NCBI GenBank assembly: GCA_007844125.1
Contig: CM017567.1
Span: 16,419,875-16,483,874 of the forward strand
DNA from: Sinonovacula constricta
Taxonomy: Eukaryota > Mollusca > Bivalvia > Cardiida > Solecurtidae
Reading direction: 5' to 3'
Length of the DNA: 64,000 bases
Shown here: positions 1 through 12,900 of the stretch, one piece after another
How positions within the stretch are numbered: the first letter of the stretch is position 1
How the letters are laid out: each line of letters begins with the position of its first letter
Made by a program: the position numbers and the translations under genes
Notes under the pieces: model-generated
What the model was told of the DNA's origin: nothing
The model's database searches: none
The model's input: the letters and a program-made list of their open reading frames with translations, nothing else

Positions 1-701
1 GTTTCGCTATACTAGGATGTTAGTACACCACTACGAGTATCTTCTATACTAGGATGTTAGTACACCACTACGAGTATCGCTATACTAGGATGTTAGTACA
101 CCACTACGAGTTTCGCTATACTAGGATGTTAGTACACCGCTACAAGTATCTGCTATACTGGGATGTTAGTACACCGCTACTAGTATCGCTATACTATGAT
201 GTTAGTACACCACTACGAGTATCGCTATACTAGGATGTTAGTACACCGCTACGAGTATCGCTATACTAGGATGTTAGTACACCGCTACGAGTTTCGCTAT
301 ACTAGGATGTTAGTACACCGCTACAAGTATCTGCTATACTGGGATGTTAGTACACCGCTACTAGTATCGCTATACTATGATGTTAGTACACCACTACGAG
401 TATCGCTATACTAGGATGTTAGTACACCGCTACGAGTATCGCTATACTAGGATGTTAGTACACCGCTACGAGTATCGCTATACTAGGATGTTAGTACACC
501 ACTACGAGTATCGCTATACTAGGATGTTAGTACACCACTACGAGTTTCGCTATACTAGGATGTTAGTACACCGCTACAAGTATCTGCTATACTGGGATGT
601 TAGTACACCGCTACTAGTATCGCTATACTATGATGTTAGTACACCACTACGAGTATCGCTATACTAGGATGTTAGTACACCGCCACCAGTATCTGCTATA
701 C
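1..701. repeat. 36-bp minisatellite with higher-order period (left edge cut by window)
   Basis: About 19 head-to-tail copies of a unit with core ACTAGGATGTTAGTACACC. Units differ at a few fixed positions (CACTACGAG, CGCTACGAG, CGCTACAAG). One variant with TATCTGCTATACTGGG is 37 bp long and recurs, giving a higher-order period of about 181 bp (five units), seen by comparing 196-376 with 377 onward. Short open frames here are by-products of a period divisible by three. The array probably extends left of the window. Confidence 0.95.
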
Positions 702-1435
702 TAGCGTGGATTTTGAAAGATCAATTCAGAAAGATGGACCGGAAATAAAAGTAATCCACGCACTAGCAATTATTCTCCATACTCACGATCATAAAAGGAT
801 GATATTTCGGGAAACGAACACGATACGAATTTATTATTTCGTTCTGATACCTTTGATGTTGAATACATTGCTCCTGATTACAGTTTCTTGAACAAACTAA
901 AGAATGATATTTAGAAGATTGTTATATTGACACATTTGTGACATATGCTGACAATATTTGTTATACTACAAGTGGTATAATTTGCAAGTGATGGATCACG
1001 CATTATTAACTGTTATGCAGTTATAGTGCTGTTTAAATCCCCAAAGGTATCTGTAATTAGTAGTAATTACATGTTGAACTGCAGTGTCCTATTCCAGCAG
1101 GTGTCATTTGTAAACAAGTCGATTCAGATAACACGACTGAGAAGGATAATGTCGCGATCAGATTGTACCCGGTTATCAACCGAGGAAGTTGTATTCACGA
1201 ACAACGGTATTCTAACTCAACTCACCTATTCTTTTATTACTCAAATCACTACAGGTGACATATATACATTATGTACAAACAATAGTAATTATATAAGCGA
1301 GGATTCAAAAGTGACGAAACAGACAGGGGACGAATGCCTGATTTTAACATAGACACAGTCGAAAGTAAAAGAGATAAAATATATTGAAATTTTGGATGAA
1401 GGTTGATGTGTTTATAAAATTATGTTTGTCTGTTT
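702..1435. other. no recognisable feature
   Basis: Unique AT-rich sequence between the 36-bp array and a SINE. Two short open frames (706-891 and 1026-1352) have no recognisable domain, no convincing splice sites and no neighbouring exons. I see nothing that supports a gene. Confidence 0.5.
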
Positions 1436-1735
1436 ATTGGGTTTATCGTCCCACCAACAGTATTTCAGCTATCTAGAGACGGTGTCCACTTGAAGCAGAT
1501 ATAGTGCTGCCTTCACCGTAAATAGCATACCGTGAACACCTGGCATGATACCACACCCAATCCCATTATCCTTACACCGGGTCAAGCAGTCGTGGAACTA
1601 CCCTTATATTTGCTTGAGCGTTAGCCTGGGAGCTATAACCCTACCAATTTTTTAAGACTTTGGTATGTTGCGGCCCGGATTCGTACCCGGGGCCTCTCGT
1701 AGTGGAGCCGATTGTGCTATCATGACAGGTTTATA
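1436..1735 (-). mobile_element. tRNA-derived SINE (family 1)
   Basis: On the minus strand an RNA polymerase III box A (TAGCACAATCGG, 1708-1719) is followed by a box B-like GGGTACGAATCC (1677-1688). A body of about 230 bp follows, ending near ATACTGTTGGTGGGACGATAA at about 1440-1460. The tRNA-like head, spacing and conserved tail are typical of molluscan SINEs. The tRNA fold is incomplete, so it is not a functional tRNA gene. Confidence 0.65.
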
Positions 1736-1973
1736 AAATTACAAAATTAGTTTTTGCAAACCTTATAAAAAGACATTTCTTTATTTGAAAAGGCGGTAAG
1801 TTACAGCTCGACACGAATGCTGTCGGTTTCGTGTATGATTTTAATACATATGCATACAATCTTATGTATAAAAAATATAATATTCACTTTAGACAAGAAA
1901 AGTGTTGCATAATATTAGACGATAAACAGCACAGCGTCATACACACAGGCAGATTTGTAATGATACTCATGCA

Positions 1974-1993
1974 GGGGGGGGGGGGGGGGGGGG
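1974..1993 (+). repeat. poly-G run of 20
   Basis: An uninterrupted run of about 20 G. It could form a G-quadruplex, and its exact length in the assembly is unreliable. Confidence 0.9.
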
Positions 1994-2093
1994 CAACAAG
2001 TGTTTGACTGTCTTTTAAACTTGCTGTAGTGTGACCCTGTTCTGTAAACATATAAACCGACCAGAAGCACGCGGTGGATTCATGAACATGTGT

Positions 2094-2375
2094 TGGGATG
2101 GGATGGGATTAGCCGGCGTTTTTGCCGATTCTGCGCAGCGACATTTCTATCATTATAGCACAGAGGCATTTATGAGGTGCCCAGGGACTGAACCCGGCCG
2201 GTCCATTATACTGACACCGACGAGTCAGGCGTAATGCTGTCCCCTTAGCCCCGAGCGTTATGAGGGAAGCCACTACTACCAACTTTAAAGTCTTTGGTTT
2301 GACCCGGCCGGGGTTCGAACCCACGACCTCCCGATCCGCAAGCCGACGCTCTACCACTTGAGCTATTGCGTCCAG
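2094..2375 (-). mobile_element. tRNA-derived SINE (family 2), copy A
   Basis: Minus-strand element. Box A (TAGCTCAAGTGG, 2354-2365) and box B (GGTTCGAACCC, 2311-2321) form a tRNA-like head. A body of about 190 bp follows, ending in an ATCCC simple-repeat tail at about 2094-2110. A second copy of the same family lies at 23755-24056 in reductase intron 5, with the same head and body at high identity by eye. The head keeps the tRNA-like promoter but is fused to an unrelated body. Confidence 0.85.
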
Positions 2376-2859
2376 TGAACATGTGTTGGTAAACACGATG
2401 AGCAACGTTATATTTAATCTTTATGGTGTTAATACGTAACAACTTTTCAATTTACCGTCTAATTATGATGTGGGAAATTTGTCAAAGGTGTAAATACCTA
2501 GCAGATGTGTCATTGTCGTTTCGCCCAGCGCGCTAACCAGGGAATTTCAAAATGCATGTAGCCTACATGTAACTTGCATGTAAAACAAGACTCCACCATG
2601 GCATTGGAGGATCTTAAGGTATAAACTGTATCTAATTTACTACGCTTACAATTACTACAATTAAAACATATTTTAATTATTATTTGACAAAACACATTGT
2701 TGTACATAGTAGCACATCAGTAAATTAGCTATCAATACAAAATGAATACAAATATCAGTACGCGCGAAAAAAACAAACAAAACAAAACATAAAGGACAAC
2801 TTCTAGTTGAAGTTGCTTGCTTTGCAAAAATAATATAAAAGGCTTAAACAGATAAATAT
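2376..2859. other. no recognisable feature
   Basis: AT-rich sequence between a SINE and the LINE relic. No domain, RNA gene or repeat was recognised. Confidence 0.4.
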
Positions 2860-4865
2860 AGTTATCACTGGACAGTCTTAAGGAGTATTTTAATGAATTT
2901 ACAGGTATTTTCTACTTTTGTTTTATTTCTACGGCTAAGAATTTGCTTAAATGTTGTAATATTTGGAATTTTATAATCATAACTTTTAACAAAGTGTTGT
3001 TGTTCTTTTTTAAAGTGAGGGCGTTTTAAAAGGTAATGCATTTTATCAGCTACTTCTGAAGCTAAATTACAAATGGTGCACTTGCGATTTGCAACAGTCA
3101 CTTTCTCCCATCTGCCTGTTTCTATAGGAAAAAAAGATTTCATGTTCTAAACTTGATCATTGCAAGAGTATCACAATTTTTGAATATATTGATCTTTTAA
3201 AGAGGTTACAGTTTTAGACTTCTGAATATTTATACTAAGCTGGTTCATATGGCAATTTTGTTCCCAAAGGTAAGGTTTGCCAATTTCAATAAGTATGCTT
3301 TTTATACTATTAAGCCGATTTGATTGGAAATTCAAATTAGGGACACTCCACATATAGTTATATATTTCCTTAGAAATCTGATGATGGTTTCCAATTATAA
3401 GATGAAACCAAAATGAAAGCATTCTTGTTTTGATTGTTATTTCAAGGTGGAATCTTCCAGTCTCACCATATATCATATACAATGGTTTACCTTTTCTTAG
3501 CTTAAAGGTATGTCTTAAGAAGTCAGTGAAATTTTTTTCTATTTCTGAAAGGTCTTCATAGTCCTAGATCTCAGAAGAATATGTGATTACAGGGAGAATG
3601 GTTTTGTCAAACAGGTCAATGACTAAATCAAAAGGTTGGTGAAGGCTGTAGATTCTTTCATACAAAAGGTAACTTGCTTTATTAGCTCGGGGAGAAATAT
3701 AGTTTCCCATACAGAGGAAGCTTCCTGATTTTGAGATTTGAGAAAACATATTTATATCTGTCCACTTTTTCTATATTTGTATTTTCAATTTTAAATAGTA
3801 TGTTTGTCTAGTGTCGATGAAAACTGCTTTAGTTATATAAGAATTAATATTAAGCTTGCATGTTTAACAATATTCACCAAAATCATTCAGGCTTAGTTGG
3901 AGGACATCAGGGCTTTCAGAGAAAAGTACTTAATCATCAGCATACAGCGTTAGTATGATTTTTAAACATGTCGGTAAATACGTTTGATAATCCCTTCCCT
4001 TCCTTGTAAGTTGATACCTTTGAGGCCTCTTGCATTTAGAAATGTTTCTAAATCATTGAGTTATGGTGCGAACAAGATCGGTGAGAGATTCTCACCTTGA
4101 CCGACACCACAATTACCTGGAAATGATTCAGAGGATATGTCTTTGGCACTGTCACAAACAGGGAATTTAACGTTTTTGTACATGTTTATGATGGTGTTGG
4201 GAAATATTCCATCAATATTGGCATTCAAAAGCTTCTTCCACAGACCTACACGCCAAACGGAGTCCAAGGCACAAGAGAACTCAATAAACATACAATATAG
4301 TTTCTTTTAAAAATGTTTTAGTAGGTCTGTAAAACATGATCTAAAGTGGAATAACTTTTCTGAAACCAGCTTGATTTTCATGGAACAGATTATTAGTGGC
4401 GAGGTTCAGTTTACTCCCCATGTTTTTATAAATTGGTATAATTGTTCCTTTTGTCCATTGTGAGGGTATAATTAGAGTGTCAGTGATGAGGATAAAGAAA
4501 GGCAACATCTTGGGAGCAGAATATTTTTTACATTCAATTATTATTTTGTCACAGCCAGTAGATTTTCCATTCTTTATGAGTTTTAAGTATTTAAGTATTT
4601 CATCCGCTGGAAATCTTTTTTTTAATAAGCCGTCGTCTATATTAATGTTTACATCATCTATTATTTCTGTATCACTTAACGGTGCTCATTATTGTCATTT
4701 GCTTGTTTAAAGTGTTGATATAGTGCTTCAATCGATGGGACTTTCACATGTTGCTTTCTCTTGACTCAGTTTAGAATTTTCCAGTAGTCACTAGGCTTTT
4801 TTGATTTAAAAGATCATTTTAATTTTGCTGTATTGTCGTTGTAATATTTATTTATGTATTTGTTC

Positions 4866-4870
<5 letters not shown>
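2860..4870 (-). mobile_element. degenerate non-LTR retrotransposon (LINE) reverse transcriptase, 5'-truncated
   Basis: Read on the minus strand from 4870 to 2860, frames interrupted by stops spell the C-terminal half of a LINE ORF2. In order: a KPSDYWKILN segment (about 4775-4800); a GTIIPIYKNMGS / HENQAGFRK segment (about 4360-4460); the palm core with ALDSVWRVGLWKKLL and GVGQGENLSPILF (4061-4291); LYADD, the catalytic YADD at 3933-3944, followed at once by a stop codon (3930-3932); a GETGRFHLEITIKTRM segment (about 3430-3470); and a C-terminal Cys-rich motif after ETGRW (about 3060-3130). In-frame stops and frameshifts make it inactive. The 5' side ends at a GT microsatellite. Confidence 0.85.
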
Positions 4871-4935
<65 letters not shown>

Positions 4936-5052
4936 CGCGAGCATGTGTGTGCGTGTGCGTGCGTGTATGTGTGCGTGCACGCGCGTGCGAGCATGTGTGT
5001 GCTTGTGTGTGCGTGCGCACACGCAAGCGTGTGTGTGTGCGTGTGTGTGTGA
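4870..5052. repeat. GT/AC microsatellite
   Basis: A pure (TG)n run of about 60 bp, then an imperfect TG/CG alternating tract to 5052. Alternating purine-pyrimidine DNA of this kind can adopt Z-form. The Cys-Val and His-Thr open frames on both strands are artefacts of the dinucleotide repeat. Confidence 0.97.
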
Positions 5053-6574
5053 CTTTTTGCAAATCCTCTTCATTTCTATTATCAATAGAGGGTTTTTACT
5101 GTACCATTTACATGTTTATTTTATAGCTTTATTATTTTTTTGCATTCATAGCCATACCATGGCTTATGATTTATACATTTTGTTTTAAAAGGTTAACTTT
5201 TCTTTTTGGCTGGCTCATCTTGCTCTTAGTATCTCGTTTAACCTGTTGCTAACCTATCAATATTTGAAAGGTCTTGTACTTTGTCCTATTGGTTTATTTC
5301 CTGTAATGGTCTGTTTGTCATCTGTAGTCTAATAAATAGTTTATTTGTTCATTTGATACATTTTGCTGATATGTGTCAGCCATAGAATTGTACCATTTAG
5401 CTTTGTTATTAACGTATGAATCCTTTACATGGTAGCTAAGTGCTGGGGATAGGGATAGCGAACACACTTTACAGAAGTTACGTAGTCACGTATTATTAAG
5501 ATTAATTGTATTGAATTATGTTTCAATAATTTGTACTTTTATTTGTTTTACATATCTGTCGGACAGAACTAAGAAAATATGCAGTTTTGATGGGGTTAAT
5601 ATCACTTGGATTTTTCTATCGCTCAATGTATTTAATGGTACGTGTCTTTTTTTTTTCAAACATATCTCATATAGAAGCTGGTAAGACTTTCATTTTTGAA
5701 GCATACTTCACATCAGAGTTACCTATGTAAACATACCTTTAATCGTTAGGACAGAATGCTTCGCTAAAATGAATTTAATATGACAGAATCTGTTATTCTG
5801 AATAAAACTAATAAAAATTCATATTTTTTTTTAAATCTTTTTTGCGTTCTCGTTTATTAAGCTGTCAATACAAAATCAGCATACTTTTTGTTTTAGCTCA
5901 AAATTAAAGAAAGACAATAATTTATTCAACCGCCTTTAATAATAGATTTAAACTATCAGCTCTTAATGCTGTTCTTCAAACGGTTATGTTGTCTTTATGT
6001 GTTGCGTTTGTAGTGTTGTCAAGCCAAAGTGCGCTGAGAGCAATATCTACACCGAACATAATTACGCTGCCGATGGGGAAGATATGTGTATATGCCAGTC
6101 ATTGACTTATATTGCATGATAAAATAAACATGGTAGCATTTAAAAAATAATGTGTTGTGCAGGCTGTGTGTTTCTATGTGTCATGAACATACAATAATGT
6201 GTGACCTTATCTCTCAATGCGACCTTGGCCAATTGACTAAAGTTACAGTAATATGAATTATACATGCACATTGCAGGTAATGAGGCGGAAATAATTGTAT
6301 GGAAAGTAATCAATCAGACACTCTCCCAGTTCAAAGCATTCGTCTATACCCTGTCTGTCCCTGATAATGGAATATTAATAATACGCTGAATATAATTCTG
6401 AATATTATGGCTTTATGTGATAGCCTTCTTGTTAAGGGCAGATTGTGCAGGGTGGTTGTCCATGTATTACATTGCTACAGGGCCACGTGTTAAATCTATT
6501 GACGATCAGAGAGCCTACTTTCAGAGTGATGAACATTGTCTTGGTGTGTGAAAACAGCGTTAAAGACTTAAGCA
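5053..6574. other. upstream region of the lectin-like gene
   Basis: AT-rich sequence with no open frame of note. It must hold the promoter of the gene starting at 6575, but no TATA box or initiator could be assigned with confidence. Confidence 0.4.
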
Positions 6575-6901
6575 ATGTTGTATATTTTAGCTTTTGTGAT
6601 TTGGGCGATGTCTGTAAGAACTGATGGTATTCAGTATAAAATAACGTCGATTGGACATTGTAGCAAAACCGAATCGTTCTTTTTGCAATATTTCGACATC
6701 ACTTTGAAGGAATGCGTCGACGAGTGCAGCGTTAGGGCTAAATGTGCGTACATTACGTACAGACCTCCGCCGCTACGTGTGTGTCGATTATTTGATGGCA
6801 GCGTTTTCAGTACTCTAGCCGAAAGTAATGGTATCGTTGTAACTTGTGAAGGATCGAACGAGGTCAAGGTAGAAACGTGCCTCACAGTGACACGGCCTGA
6901 T
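6575..6901 (+). CDS. lectin-like gene exon 1: signal peptide and PAN/apple-like region
   Basis: 109 codons, ending at donor GAT|GTAAGT. The ATG at 6575 is followed by a hydrophobic stretch (LYILAFVIWAM), a plausible secretion signal. Cysteines in GHC, KECVDEC, AKC, RVC, VTC and ETC are spaced as in PAN/apple modules. The PAN assignment rests on Cys spacing and the CVDECSVRAKCAYITYR segment. Confidence 0.8.
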
Positions 6902-9900
6902 GTAAGTAAACGTTGTATTTTATTTATAATTTTGTAAACACACTGTATCAGCTTCAGCTACTTTTTATAATATTTACTCACATTCTTGATCTGTCTTCCT
7001 TTTAAACCTGGTATCAACTGAGAATGTCTTTCTTTTCAAAACAAAACAATTTTGTTTACGATTGTTTTAACAATCAAAGTTTTAACGCTTAATTTTTAAA
7101 CTAAAAACGCATAAACCGATGCAAGGAAAGCGGCTGTACGTGTCTAGGTTATGACTCCATTGCGTACGCTATTTGTTCTTGTGCAAGAGCAATTAATAAA
7201 AAGACAACCTTTTTTTCAGCTCATTTCCCAGTGCGAATGTCCCACAAACTCTGTCTGCAACCCTGACAACGGAAACTGTACTATTAAAGGTATATATTGC
7301 TTCATCCTATGTTTTAAAATCTGTAGATGACCTTATTGTCAATAAGACATTGTGTCTTAATAAGACATCATCTTAAAATAAAGTTATTGTCTTATATCAC
7401 TCATTTGTCTTATATATTATTTTCAAGTGACTCATTTGTCTTATATATTATTTTCAAGTGACTCATTTGTCTTATATGTTATTTTCAAGTGACTCATTTG
7501 TATTTTATATTATTTTCTAGTGACTCGTGTGTATAACACATGGAATATCAGGTTCAAAAGTGTCAGTATTTGTACTTACAAAGAACAGGGATCTTGTTAG
7601 CAAATAGAACACCATACAAACACATGAAAGCGGTAAACTCTTGATGGATGGCAACGATTAACCGGTAAACAGGTTGCCTTTTACCACTGTAACTAACCGG
7701 TTATAAATCTTAAATAATATATATTCAAATGTTACACACACATTCGCAATGCCTTTTGGTGCTAAACCTGTCACAAATGCTTGAAATTTTGTCCGTTGAG
7801 TATACATATACAAATGTGAACTGTGTCTTTATTGCAGAATGTGATTATATTCATAGTATACCTAATGCCGCCGTTTTTGGAAACACAAACACCGTTGGGT
7901 CGAAAGTGAAGGTCGTTTGTAACCAAGGTTACGAGGAACTTACAAACCAGGAGTACATCGAATGTGGGAATGACGGATTCTGGAGTTACACCACTTCATG
8001 CATTCTGGGTAAGTTTTGTTGCACGACAGCTGCACGCCTCACACCGAACTTTCATAGTGATCTCCTCTACTAGACTTTTGAGGAGTTTCCTAAGTTCTAC
8101 TAGAGCTAAAGCATATATGTTTTTGTTGTTGTTTTTTATGTGTTTTTTATTTTATCTATTTTTTAATTTAAAAAATAGTATTGACGAATCGTACGAACAA
8201 ATTGTAATTAATGACAATACTAATTTCTAAACAAGATTTGATCTTCACAGCTGTCTTCTGTATCGGCATATGATGGTTTTATAGTAGCAGTGAATAGTTG
8301 GTCCGAATGACAAATAATTATATTTTACTTTTAAAAATAAACTGATGTGAAAGTGATATGACGTCACACGTGCTAATGCGGGTTGTGTATGGGTATGGAA
8401 GTGTGTGCATGCGCGCGCACCTGCGTGTGTGTGCCTGTGTTCGCTTGTGGGCGTGCGCGCGTATGTGTGTGTGTGCACACAGTTTTTAAGTATACGAAAG
8501 CGTGTGTATTGACGTCTAGTGGCGCTAGTAATGTGTTCTCCATAGCGTGTATGTGCAATTGGGTGGATATATGCTTATCTATACATTTATACGTACTGTC
8601 ATTTGAAAGTATAAAACAGAGTAATTATAATGTTAAAACGAACATTCTTACAGGCATAAGAAGAACATGTGGGATACAATGTGGTGGTAAAAGTTACATG
8701 TTTGTTAGGGAGAAACGAACCCACACAAATGCTCAGGTAAGTAAAGATAGACGGATTTAGGTTAGTCAATTGCGGGCGGGTTGAAGTACAGACGGACGGG
8801 TTGTGGCCTGGTCATGTTTAGGCGGAGTGACGTACTGACCAGTGAGTGTATCCTTGCCATGTAGAGGCGGACGGGTGTAAACTGGTCATGTATGGGCGGT
8901 GTGACCGACAGCCCGACAGGTGTAGCCTAGTCATATATGGGCGGTGTGACGTACAGACGGACCGGTGTAGCCTAGTCATGTTTAGGGGGAGTGACGTACT
9001 GACGGACGGGTGTAACCTAGTCATGTATGGGCGGTGTGACGTACAGATGGACCGGTGTAGCCTGGTCATGTATGGGCGGTGTGACGTACATATGGACGGG
9101 TGTATCCTGGTCATGTATGGGCGGTGTGACGTACATATGGACCGGTGTAGCCTGGTCATGTATGGGCGGTGTGACGTACAGATGGACCGGTGTAGCCTGG
9201 TCATGTATGGGCGGTGTGACGTACATATGGACGGGTGTATCCTGGTCATGTATGGGCGGTGTGACGTACAGACGGACGGGTGTAGCCTGGTCATGTATGG
9301 GCGGTGTGACGTACATATGGACCGGTGTATCCTGGTCATGTATGGGCGGTGTGACGTACATATGGACCGGTGTATCCTGGTCATGTATGGGCGGTGTGAC
9401 GTACAGATGGACCGGTGTAGCCTGGTCATGTATGGGCGGTGTGACGTACAGATGGACCGGTGTAGCCTGGTCATGTATGGGCGGTGTGACATACAGACGG
9501 ACGGGTGTAGCCTGGTCATGTATGGGCGGTGTGACATACAGACGGACGGGTGTAGCCTGGTCATGTATGGGCGGTGTGACGTACAGATGGACCGGTGTAG
9601 CCTGGTCATGTATGGGCGGTGTGACATACAGACGGACCGGTGTAGCCTGGTCATGTATGGGCGGTGTGACATACAGACGGACGGGTGTAGCCTGGTCATG
9701 TATGGGCGGTGTGACGTACAGATGGACCGGTGTAGCCTGGTCATGTATGGGCGGTGTGACATACAGACGGACGGGTGTAGCCTAGTCATATATGGGCGGT
9801 GTGACGTACAGATGGACCGGTGTAGCCTGGTCATGTATGGGCGGTGTGACATACAGACGGACGGGTGTAGCCTGGTCATGTATTGGCGGTGTGACGTACA

Positions 9901-12900
9901 GATGGACCGGTGTAGCCTGGTCATGTATGGGCGGTGTGACATACAGACGGACGGGTGTAGCCTGGTCATGTATGGGCGGTGTGACGTACATATGGACCGG
10001 TGTATCCTGGTCATGTATGGGCGGTGTGACATACAGACGGACGGGTGTAGCCTGGTCATGTATGGGCGGTGTGACGTACAGATGGACCGGTATAGCCTGG
10101 TCATGTATGGGCGGTGTGACGTACATATGGACCGGTGTAGCCTGGTCATGTATGGGCGGTGTGACGTACAGATGGACCGGTGTAGCCTGGTCATGTATGG
10201 GCGGTGTGACGTACATATGGACCGGTGTATCCTGGTCATGTATGGGCGGTGTGACATACAGACGGACGGGTGTAGCCTAGTCATATATGGGCGGTGTGAC
10301 GTACAGATGGACCGGTGTAGCCTGGTCATGTATGGGCGGTGTGACATACAGACGGACGGGTGTAGCCTGGTCATGTATGGGCGGTGTGACGTACAGAGGG
10401 ACCGGTGTAGCCTGGTCATGTATGGTCGGTGTGACATACAGACGGACGGGTGTAGCCTGGTCATGTATGGGCGGTGTGACGTACAGACGGACCGGTGTAT
10501 CCTGGTCATGTATGGGCGGTGTGACGTACAGACGGATCGGTGTAGCCTAGTCATGTTTAGGCGGTGTGACGTACTGACGGACGGGTGTAGCCTGGTCAAG
10601 TATGGGCGGTGTGACGTACAGATGGACCGGTGTAGCCTGGTCATGTATGGGCGGTGTGACATACAGACGGACCGGTGTAGCCTAGTCATGTATGGGCGGT
10701 GTGACATACAGACGGACCGGTGTAGCCTGGTCATGTATGGGCGGTGTGACGTACAGACGGACCGGTGTAGCCTAGTCATGTTTAGGCGGTGTGGCGTACT
10801 GACGGACGGGTGTAGCCTGGTCATGTATGGGCGGTGTGACGTACAGATGGACCGGTGTAGCCTGGTCATGTATGTGCGGTGTGACATACAGACGGACCGG
10901 TGTAGCCTGGTCATGTATGGGCGGTGTAACGGACAGATGGACCGGTGTAGCCAGGTCATGTATGGGCGGTGTGACGTACAGATGGACCGGTGTATCCTGG
11001 TTATGTATGGGCGGTTTGACGTACAGATGGACGGGTGTAGTCTGGTCATGTTTGGGCGGTGTGACATACAGATGGACCGGTGTAGCCTGGTCATGTATGG
11101 GCGGTGTGACGTACAGATGGACCGGTGTAGCCTGGTCATGTATGGGCGGTGTGACGTACAGATGGACCGGTGTAGCCTGGTCATGTATGGGCGGTGTGAC
11201 GTACAGATGGACCGGTGTAGCCTGGTCATGTTTGGGTGGAGTGGCGTACATATGGACGGGTGTAAAGTGGTCATGTATGGGCGGTGTGACGTACAGATGG
11301 ATCGGTGTAGCCTGATCATGTATGGACGGTGTGACGTACAGACGGACCGGTGTAGCCTAGTCATGTTTAGGCGGTGTGACGTACTGACGGACGGGTGTAG
11401 CCTGGTCATGTATGGGCGGTGTGACGTACAGATGGACCGGTGTAGCCTGGTCATGTATGGGCGCTGTAACGTACAGACGGACCGGTGTATCCTGGTCATG
11501 TATGGGCAGTGTGACGTACAGACGGACCGGTGTAGCCTGATCATGTTTGAGCGGTGTGAAGTACAGATGGACCGGTGTAGCCTGGTCATGTATGGGCGGT
11601 GTGACGTACAGAAGGACCGATGTAGCCTGGTCTTGTTTGGGAGGTGTGACATACAGACGGACCGGTGTAGCCTGGTCATGTATGGGCGGTGTGACGTACA
11701 GATGGACCGGTGTAGCCTGGTCATGTATGGGCGGTGTGACGTACAGATGGACCGGTGTATCCTGGTCATGTATGGACGGTGTGACGTACTGACAGACGGG
11801 TGTAGCCTGGTCATGTATGGACGGTGTGACTTACAGACGGACGGGTGTAGCCTGGTCATGTATGGGCGGTGTGACGTACAGATGGACCGGTGTAGCCTGG
11901 TCATGTATGGGTGGTGTGACGTACAGATGGACCGGTGTAGCCTAGTCATGTATGGGCGGTGTGACGTACAGACAGACCGGTGTAGCCTGGTCATGTGTGG
12001 GTGGAGTGCCGTACATATGGACGGGTGTAAAGTGGTCATGTATTGGCGGAGTTGCGTACATATGGACGGGTGTAATCTGGTCATGTATGGGCGGAGTTGC
12101 GTACATATGGACGGGTGTAAACTGGTCATGTATTGGCGGAGTGGCGTACAAATGGATGGGTGTAGAGTGGTCATGTATTGGCGGAGTGGCGTACAAATGG
12201 ATGGGTGTAGCTTGGTCATGTATTGGCTGAGTGGCGTACAGCGGACGTGTGCAGGCTGACTATGTATGGTCGGAGCGACGGACAGACGGGCGAATGTAGA
12301 CTCATCATATATGGGCAGATGGTCGGGTGTAAACTGATCATGTTTGGGCAGAGTGACGGGCAGACGGAGGGATATAGACTTGTCATGTATGGTCCGAGCG
12401 ACGGACAGACGGGCGAATGTAGACTCATCATATATGGGCTGATGGTCGGGTGCAGACTGATCATGTATGGTCGGTGTGACGGGCAGATAGACGGATGTAG
12501 CCTGGTCATGTATGGGCAGAGTGATGGTGCAGACGGAGGGATATAGACTTGTCATGTTATGTCGGAGCGACGGACAGACGGACGGATATAGACTCATCAT
12601 GTATGGGCAGATGGGCGGGTGTAAACTGATCATGTATGGGCGTTACGTATAGCCAAACGGGTCTAGGCTTTGTAGATTCTGGGCGATGTGACAGACAGAT
12701 GGTTGAAAAAAAAATAACACGACAATAATCGTTGACATGTTTTCATTTCCATAAACATATATGTTTAGATGCCGATCTGCCTTTGACGCAATAATATTTT
12801 ATTGTATAATCAGATAGAGGAAAAAAAGTTTTTTCACATCTAACATTGAATCATATACATTATTTCTAACGAAGGTAAACGTGTTTTCATTTGTATAAAG

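Noticed and set aside
2290..2375. tRNA gene on the minus strand
   Set aside because: Box A and B are good, but the acceptor stem does not close and the sequence continues into a SINE body shared with 23755-24056.
4814..5188. Cys-Val and His-Thr rich open frames
   Set aside because: Translation of a GT/AC microsatellite in several frames.
8818..12633. Open frames of more than 1,100 codons on both strands
   Set aside because: They are produced by a 45-bp unit without stop codons. Several frames on both strands are open at once, there is no domain, and the region is an intron.
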